From positions 11,476,001-11,540,000 of the forward strand of contig JAJKFL010000004.1 of assembly GCA_021186555.1 (NCBI GenBank): 64,000 nucleotides of DNA, given 5' to 3'. Positions 52,901-61,900 of the stretch are shown here, one piece after another (within the stretch, counting starts at the first letter, position 1; the number at the start of each line of letters is the position of its first letter). The translations under genes and the position numbers were made by a program. Origin of the DNA: Reticulitermes speratus. Taxonomy: Eukaryota > Arthropoda > Insecta > Blattodea > Rhinotermitidae. The notes below the pieces were generated by a model, which worked only from the letters and a program-made list of their open reading frames with translations, was not told the DNA's origin and made no database searches.

Positions 52901-55900
52901 CTCTGAGAATGCGAGAAATATCAGGCTCGACCATGGTTTCTCGCTGCAGCCCCTCTTATTATTCCTATCTTTTTGCTAGTACAAAATTGGGGATTCCCCT
53001 CTGCGCTTTGTTTCACAGAGGATAACAACAAATCCCGTCCTGGTCAGACTATCAGAGGCTAGGCCAAGCAAGTATCATGCTTGAAAGTATAATGAAAATA
53101 TGTAAACCTAACCTATCTCTCTGAAATTGTATTTTTGCTATATATTCTCACAAAACATCTTGTATCAGGATTTTTCTGACTACAAGGAAAAAATTACCCA
53201 ACACTACCTTCCAAATTTCTATAATTTGCGACAACAACAGTAATATCTCCCTCTCCATAATCTTTACATTTTTAAACTTTCTCTTGCTTGCCTTGTAATA
53301 GTGTCATTTTGTAACCATAGACCTTGTCCTGTTTTTGAGATCTTAAACTTTAACTCTTGAGGCCAGAAGGGTTCCGTTGATAAAAAGTTTGGGAAGCACT
53401 GAAATGTATTCGATTTCGTTGCTCAATTTTGGTTTGTTCTTCCTAGGCGCAGAATCAGAAACTTGAAGAACCCTCCCTAACCTGTGTGTTGAATAACGTA
53501 GCGTATGTAAGACAGTCAGTCAGTATCAAGGAATCTTCATTATAGCAAAGCTGATGCTGTATACTGCACGTTCTTGTACAGGGTCCTTATTTTATCTAAC
53601 AACTATCATTTGTCACTTCTTGCCACTACTCTGCCTCACGTGTGGGCGGTTGGCTGAGTGGGAAATGTTAATACTATAAACCAGGGGTCGGCCAAACTAC
53701 GGCCCGCGGGCCAAATCCGGCCCGCCGCCTCTTTTTGTACGGCCCGCGATCTAAGAATGGATTTTACATTTTCAAATTCTTTAAAATTTCAAAGTACGCG
53801 CTATAACGGAACTGTATGTGGCGCTCGTATAGCTTCGCATTCGCACGCTGCTTGGTGGCCTCTGCTGTGACGCCACGCGGTTATAATTCGGCAGCGTTTC
53901 CAGTGAACATTTGCAATCAATTGTGATGATAGGGAGTACTAACTTTGAACCCCAATTTGGTGAAATGTTATCTCAAAAAAAGCAATTCCATTCTTCTCGT
54001 TAGTAGAGCTGTATTTCAAAAAATTGTAGTCTACTTATTATTATTATTACGTTACATTTTTTCAATACATTTGTGAAAACTTGTTTTTTTTTTGTTATTT
54101 AAGTAGGCCTACCTACATAAATATCATCGAGTTTGCCTCTTGGCCCGCAGAGCCTAAAATATTTACTGTTTGGCCCTTTACAAAAAATGTTGCCGACCCC
54201 TGCTATAAACGACCGGACAGAAAGTGGCAACCGACAGTTGTCATATAAAATAATGATCCTATATTAACGTGATTGGTGCAATTAACCATAAGCTACAGCT
54301 ATATTACTAGTTATTAAGTTATGTTGCTTCCCATTGTGTTGTAAGTTCTCTGAAGTTGTGAGGACACTCAATAAAGTAGCTTAATCCACTTAATGGGTGT
54401 TTTGTGCTCATTAAGCTCCTCCTCCTTAGTTTATCCCAGTGTATGACATGAAGATGTCAATGTGTTGAGTGGTTCTGCGGTTTGTTGATGCCATTTTGTA
54501 TACCTGCAGTAATGCACTACTTGTGTGGTGGAATACAGTAGGTAGATGTTCTGTGTTTTTCAGGTGTATGAATAAAATACTGCTTGGAAGTTTTGTAGTG
54601 TAGTTAGATGTAAAGGTATTTAGTCCAGTGGTAGTTCAACCTTTTTTGTTCGCGTACCCCTAGATATAATTTCTCTTCAACTTTGTACCCCCAAAGTTGT
54701 TGGTGCACAAGTCAAGTTATACATAGTCTATAATCTACATCTAAAATAAGTTAAATAAATTACATCCAAAATAATGTATTAAATAATAAGTTTTAAATGA
54801 GAAAAGGGAGAATCAAGCTATTAAATGACGGCAGCGGCAATTGTCAAAGAACAAGGTAATACGAAGGATTGCATGTGTTTGTTTATTGCCACAACAATAT
54901 TTTGAAGTAGGTTCATTGCATGGTTAAAAGAAGTGAAAAACAGTATTAGGGAAAACGTTAATCCCGCCCAATAGTGTTCAGTCACGTTCCAACGCACTAT
55001 GTGGGATAAAATGAAACTAGCCGCCCAGATAAGAATCTCATAAAGGAGAGAGAGAGAGAAAAAAATGGCGCTCCCAAATCGCATGTCCTTACGTCCGGGT
55101 CTCTTGTGGCTAACCCTAAATCTGGCCCTGATTATTCAGTGTTTATCATGAAATAATTATATTTATTTTTTTTTTATTTTACATACCCCCTAAGATGTCT
55201 TCGCGTACCCCCGGGGGTACACGTACCCCAGGTTAAATACCACTGCTTTAGTCGATTTGTAGCTCTGGGTGGGGGTGGCTAACAATGTGCCCATTTCACC
55301 CCACCCACAACCCAATGTCGATGAATGACCTGTAGATGCATTGCTCTGTGTGGAATTACCAATCCAGAACTGGATAGAATGATCTGAACTTTAAGATGTG
55401 TTTATCCTTTCGTGCAGACGCAAGCTGCAGGCTAGACTTGCTGAGGCTGAGGAGACAATCGAGTCTCTGAACCAGAAGGTCGTAGCCTTGGAAAAGACCA
55501 AGCAGAGGCTGAGTACCGAAGTTGAAGACTTGCAGTTGGAGGTGGACCGTGCAACTGCTATTGCAAATGCTGCCGAGAAGAAGCAGAAGGCATTCGACAA
55601 GATTATTGGTGAATGGAAGCTGAAGGTTGATGATTTGGCTGCAGAGCTCGACGCCAGCCAGAAGGAATGCCGCAACTACTCCACAGAGCTGTTCCGTCTC
55701 AAGGGAGCCTATGAGGAAGGACAAGAACAGTTGGAAGCTGTACGCCGTGAGAACAAGAACTTGGCCGGTGAGCATTCGGACGTTCAAATGTCCACAAATG
55801 GGACTAGACGCATAGAATTTTCACCTCCCAATAATTTATCAATATGCTACTTGACTCAGTGTTTTCTATAACAAAAGGGGTAAAGTGTTTATGTACATTG

Positions 55901-58900
55901 CCTGTTTTTTACATAAAGTAACCAAAATTAATTGGCCCAGCCCGAGCCAAATTAAAAATCAGATTAATTTTAAAATATGTTTTAAATGGGTCAGTTCTTT
56001 TTTCCAAGTAAATCTGAATGGAACACAGCATTATAATCTGAATGCCTACAAACCTGAAATCTCGCAAATAAAAAAAAACTTCGAAGTCAGCCCTTGACCA
56101 CTTCTTTGGAGCTGTACTTTTGGTGCTGTTCTAAGTTCCTCCTTGCGCTCTGACTTTCAGATGAGGTCAAAGATCTTCTGGACCAGATTGGTGAAGGTGG
56201 TCGCAACATACATGAAATCGAGAAGGCCAGGAAGCGCCTGGAGGTTGAGAAGGATGAACTGCAGGCCGCTCTGGAAGAGGCTGAGGCCGCTCTTGAGCAA
56301 GAGGAGAACAAGGTGTTGCGCAGTCAGCTGGAACTGTCCCAGGTGCGCCAGGAGATCGACCGCCGTATCCAGGAGAAGGAAGAGGAATTTGAGAACACCA
56401 GGTGAGTAAGTGACAAGTGCTTGATGCTGACAGAACGGTGCGATGCCGGTTTGTTCACTGCGAATTCCCAGGCGCTGACAGACCAGTTTGATGTCGGTTT
56501 GTTCACTGCGAACGCCCGGTCACTGAAACAGATTTTTCTCCACATTCCTCTGTCTTCCTTTGTCTTTCGTCATTCCACCGATGGCCGATATGCATTTATC
56601 GTCATCAGGGCTTGCTACAGGCACAATCGAGGTCGCAGCACCAAAACATTCTACTCCATTCCACTCATAAACAAGTTACCAAATGTATGCACAAGATGAC
56701 AGTTGCACCAATGATGGGTCAGCCCCCCCCCCCCCTCCCCACCAGTCATCATTAGTTATTTTGTCCGTACAATTGATCAGTCACAAAAGGTCTTGTTATC
56801 TTACTTCATTGTGCTGGATGAAGGCCCACCTTCAATCCCAGAATTGTCCATTTAGGATTTTTGGCGGACAAAGTGGCAGTGGGGCAGGATTTTCTCCAAG
56901 CACTATGATTTCCTGTGCCAATTATTATTTCGCAAGCGACCCATACTCTGTATGATTCAGGGCCGGTACATTTGGCCCATTTGAGGCTGCTAAACATGTC
57001 GCCCTCCTGCATGTGCGGTGAACTTTAAATTCAATGTGCTGGATTCTTTTATCTTTCAGAAAGAACCACCAACGTGCTCTGGACTCCATGCAAGCCAGTT
57101 TGGAAGCTGAGGCCAAGGGTAGGGCTGAGGCTCTCCGGCTGAAGAAGAAGTTAGAGGCTGACATCAATGAGCTTGAGATTGCTTTGGACCATGCTAATAA
57201 GGTGAGAACCTCTATTTGATGAACCATTTTTGGTCCCTGGACAGTCAAAACATGATTTCTTATCATCACATAAACCAGGCACTTGAATGAACTTGCAGGT
57301 TATGAAGATAACAGTATTGGATTTATAGTTCATACAAAATAATGCAAGATTACAAACTGAAGCTGGGGAAAATACTGAAGAAATTGAAGTAAACACAGAT
57401 GGGGAAGAAGGATGAGAACAAGATGAAAAAAAGGGAGGGGAACGTAGGGGAAGGTAAAGCTGGATATTTATAAATACAGTAGGGCATAATAAGTGCAATC
57501 CATCATCAAATGCAGATGATTTCCACATGCATTCTTTGTACAAAGGCATTTTGAACTCATATTCAAGTGTCCACACGTGCATTTTGTAAAGTTAAAAGAT
57601 TTGTAATGTGGTTATAATCATTACCATTATCCTTATTATTACCACAAATAAAATGCTTTGTACAGTTAAGAAGGTATAGGTCACCCTGCAACATGCCATG
57701 AAGGTGCATGGTGAGGGGCAGAAGCATTGCTCTACCCATACACAACCTTAGCACGGAAAGGGGGTATGTGGTGAAGCCCATGCCTGGGCCACAGGGCCAC
57801 TCTGGAGAGTATGGAAAATCTCGCCTCCACCAGGGTTCAAGCCATTCAACCTGTAAGAGTTTACTATATTGGCTGCACTATCCCAACTGTCCGTTTGTAC
57901 AATTACCACGTTTACTTACAGTCATATAGGCCTACCATAGCTCAGGTGACTGGTCAGCAATTTCACACTGAGAGGCCTGGGTTCAATCCCACAGAAGTCC
58001 ATATAGGATCTGTGGTGGCCAAGATGGCACTGCAGCAGGTTTCTCTATGAGCACAGATGCATCAAATCCCACCACCTATGTTATCATGCCACTGATGCTT
58101 CATATTTTACTATTATTCAGGGATTTGTCAAGTAATACAAAATGCTTCGTATAAACTCAGTGTAGAGAAGGACCATTAAGTAAAAAAGTAAAATTTTCTG
58201 CAGGCCAATGCTGAATCACAGAAGAATATCAAGCGCTACCAACAGCAGCTCAAGGATGTACAGACTGCACTAGAGGAGGAGCAGCGTGCACGTGATGATG
58301 CCCGTGAGCTGCTTGGCATCTCAGAACGTCGTGCTAATGCCCTCCAGAATGAACTGGAGGAGTCCCGCACGTTACTGGAGCAAGCTGACCGAGGCCGGCG
58401 ACAGGCTGAACAGGAACTGGGTGACGCACATGAGCAACTGAATGAGCTGTCTGCGCAGAACACATCCATCTCTGCTGCCAAGAGGAAACTTGAATCTGAA
58501 CTGCAGACCTTGCACGTGAGTAATTCGCAATGCTCCTGGAATTTTTAAATTCTGATGCCCAAATTATTGAAGTATGAGTTATTATTATTATTATTATTAT
58601 TATTTATTATTATTATTTATTATTATTACAGGTGTTTTTATCATAGATTCTACGATTATAAACTCCAAATTTCTGGTCGTTTCAGTTATCTTCTTCAAAT
58701 TTCTTCTTTTCATGTTTTTTGAATATTTGCCAACATTCTTGTTTATGCCCACACTCCTGTTTTCCCAGCGGTATTAAGTAAATCTGTAACGTTAGCCATT
58801 TTTGTTCTCCCATCATTTCTTTATTCCCTTAGCACCACAACATTTAATATTCTTTATTTTATGCAATGTTGCTTCAACACCCATTCTTTCTCTTTTTCAT

Positions 58901-61900
58901 TTTGCATCCAATTTCAAATGTTCACGCTTAAAGTTTTCGCAGAATGATTACTATCATTCTGAAGCCAAATGATAATTAATTTCGTAAAATATTCAACTTC
59001 ATGGACACTTTTACAAAACTTTGCTCGTTAAGCCGAAACATATAACTGTACTGGGATTCTGGAACAAAATAAATGTGGTAATTTGGTGTATATCATGCAG
59101 TTTTCACACTAAATTCAGTGTATGTTATTGTTTTTGAAAATAATTTTACAAATTTGAACAAACAACAAGAATATTGAATATAATTTGTGTATAATATCTG
59201 GTAGGGGTAAACAGGAAAGTTTTTTGTTTTGTGAAGGAAAGCTAAAAACAAGTTGTTAATTTTGCTCTTACATGCAGGAATTTGAATATGAATTTATTAC
59301 GTTGGGCAGTTCTCACTCCACTGAATGAAAACTCAGGGCTTGTGGAAAATCATGTGGGCAATTGCAATCATGCAGGGAAAGTCCATAGTATAGTCTCTGC
59401 TAGAATATAAGGAAAATCTGTATCAGACACTTGGAAAACCGAACACTCAATCATTGCGCTGTTGCTAAATCAGACGGAAACCACCGATTATTTCAGTGCA
59501 AACCTTTCTGCATGGGCACAACAATTATATAAGTGATATGAGATAAATTCTTCTTTAAAAACCTTTGTTTGTTTAACTCCATGTGCAGTCTGACCTGGAC
59601 GAGCTATTGAATGAGGCCAAGAATTCTGAGGAGAAGGCAAAGAAGGCAATGGTTGACGCTGCGCGGCTGGCTGATGAGCTTCGAGCAGAACAGGATCATG
59701 CACAGACACAAGAGAAGCTGCGCAAGGCTCTTGAGACACAGATTAAGGAGCTCCAGGTATTCATTTACGTTCCTACTCAGTCACTGCAGACGGACACTTC
59801 ACAGAGACCACTTCCTTCCATATTCATACCTGCTCCTGATGAATAGTCATCCTCCAACACAAAATAGTTAATAACCAAGTACTTAATCAATGGAGGTATG
59901 AAAATGTTACTTATGGTTGTTCAATGTAAAAACTATCTGTGCAAAATAATTTATATTCATGCATTAATATGCTGATGAATGATTTATCATCACTAAGCAA
60001 GCAGTCACCACACAGATATTATGGAAAGTACTAACTACAGACAGAATCCAGAATGTCATTCAGGTCCTTGCTATTCCTCCTGCATAATCACTTTTCCAAA
60101 AAGTAATGTAGGAATTAATCAAGTCAGGAATAAATATTGTTTTAAAATTTAAAGCAGAATTCTCTTAGGAATTTTGTTCTGGTACGTCAGTGTACATTCA
60201 TGTGACAATAAGACCAAGGCTTCCATCAAACCAAGTAATTGAAAATGTCTTGAAACAGGGGTATGATGATTGGTTTTTACAGGCGCACACCCAGGATTTT
60301 TCATATATGATTTATTTTTTATTTTAAAAAGTATGTTATACAATTCATATCATAAATATAACTACATGTTTCATGGCTCGCTCACCTTTTTTAAGTTTGT
60401 CTAAGATTTTTATTTTATTTTTCAAAATTCCAATGTACCAGTCATCAGCCGATTTCAGTCGGCTGATTTCGGCTGAAGGGTAAATCACGTAATATGTTTG
60501 ATATCACCGTGTTTATGCTTTGGCTGCGTGCCTGGGTTTTTATAACTGTCAGAAAAATGGTGAAAATAATAATTTCCTACTGCATTCAAAACATAAAGAA
60601 TTGCATGTCCAGTTAAATTACTTTTCTAAAATATTTATGCTGACCAATCAAAGTTCCCTTGTGTACCATCCCAGTATCTTTTTTTATTTTTATCTCAGGA
60701 GTAAAATGTCATTTAAATTGTTTGTAGGTGCGCTTAGATGAGGCTGAAAGCAATGCACTTAAGGGAGGTAAAAAGGCAATTCAGAAGCTTGAACAGCGTG
60801 TCCGAGAACTGGAGAATGAACTGGATGGAGAGCAACGACGACATGCTGATGCACAGAAGAATCTGCGTAAATCGGAACGGCGCATCAAGGAGTTGAGCTT
60901 CCAGGGTGAAGAAGACCGTAAGAACCATGAGCGTATGCAAGACTTAGTTGACAAACTACAACAGAAGATTAAGACATACAAGAGGCAGATCGAGGAGGCG
61001 GTGAGTATGGCCCTCCTCACTGTTTCCACTAGCATGTTCTATGGTTCAGGTTTGACAGTTCTGTCTTGGATTTAAACAAATTTGCAAAATTTCTGTCATG
61101 TAAATTTTAGATGATAAAGCAATTGTTCTTGTAACTTAACACTATTAATTGTCTCAGGTAATCATAAAGCTTTAAATGACACATGTATTAAAAACAAAGA
61201 ATCTTTTAGCAAGAAAAATGCTACAAAATTAGAGTGATTTCCTATAGATGAGATAAGTATCTAAAAGACAAGATTGGCAGCTATTGTGAGTTCAAAACCA
61301 ATGCAGCTAATATATTTACTTCCCAGAAATGAGAGTATGAATGAGCCTAAACAGAAGCTTTATGTTATAAGACTTTATACCTAAACAGAAGGTTACAAAA
61401 ATACTGTGCTCAAAATTTCTCATTTTGAGCCACAACATTTATTGTAGTTAAAATGCAATTAAAACCGCGATAATTAGGAATTTCTACTCTAAAAATAAAA
61501 TAAAAGTATTACAAGTGACATAATTCTTCATTCTGCCCCTAACATAACCTTAAGAGGGCATGGTTTCCTCAATATATGTAACAGAAGGACTGGCAGAATT
61601 ATCAGAATTACTTCCACTCTCATTTCATGACGTTGAATCTTGAACTCTTTTTATGTCGTTATTTAACTCGTTGGTACTCATGTGTAACTCTTCTTTCACA
61701 TTCAGTAACTCTCCATTTTGTCCCCCCAGTTTATTATGAGTTTTGTTCAATTCTCACAATATTATTCATCATTAACCTACTGGCTTTTGTCAGTGGAGAT
61801 GGAGTAGATTTTCTTTTACATTTTGTTTAAATAACTTTGTCTTATGAACGTAATAATATTTTGAAATTTAAGACAGTTCATCACTCATACATTTGTTTCC

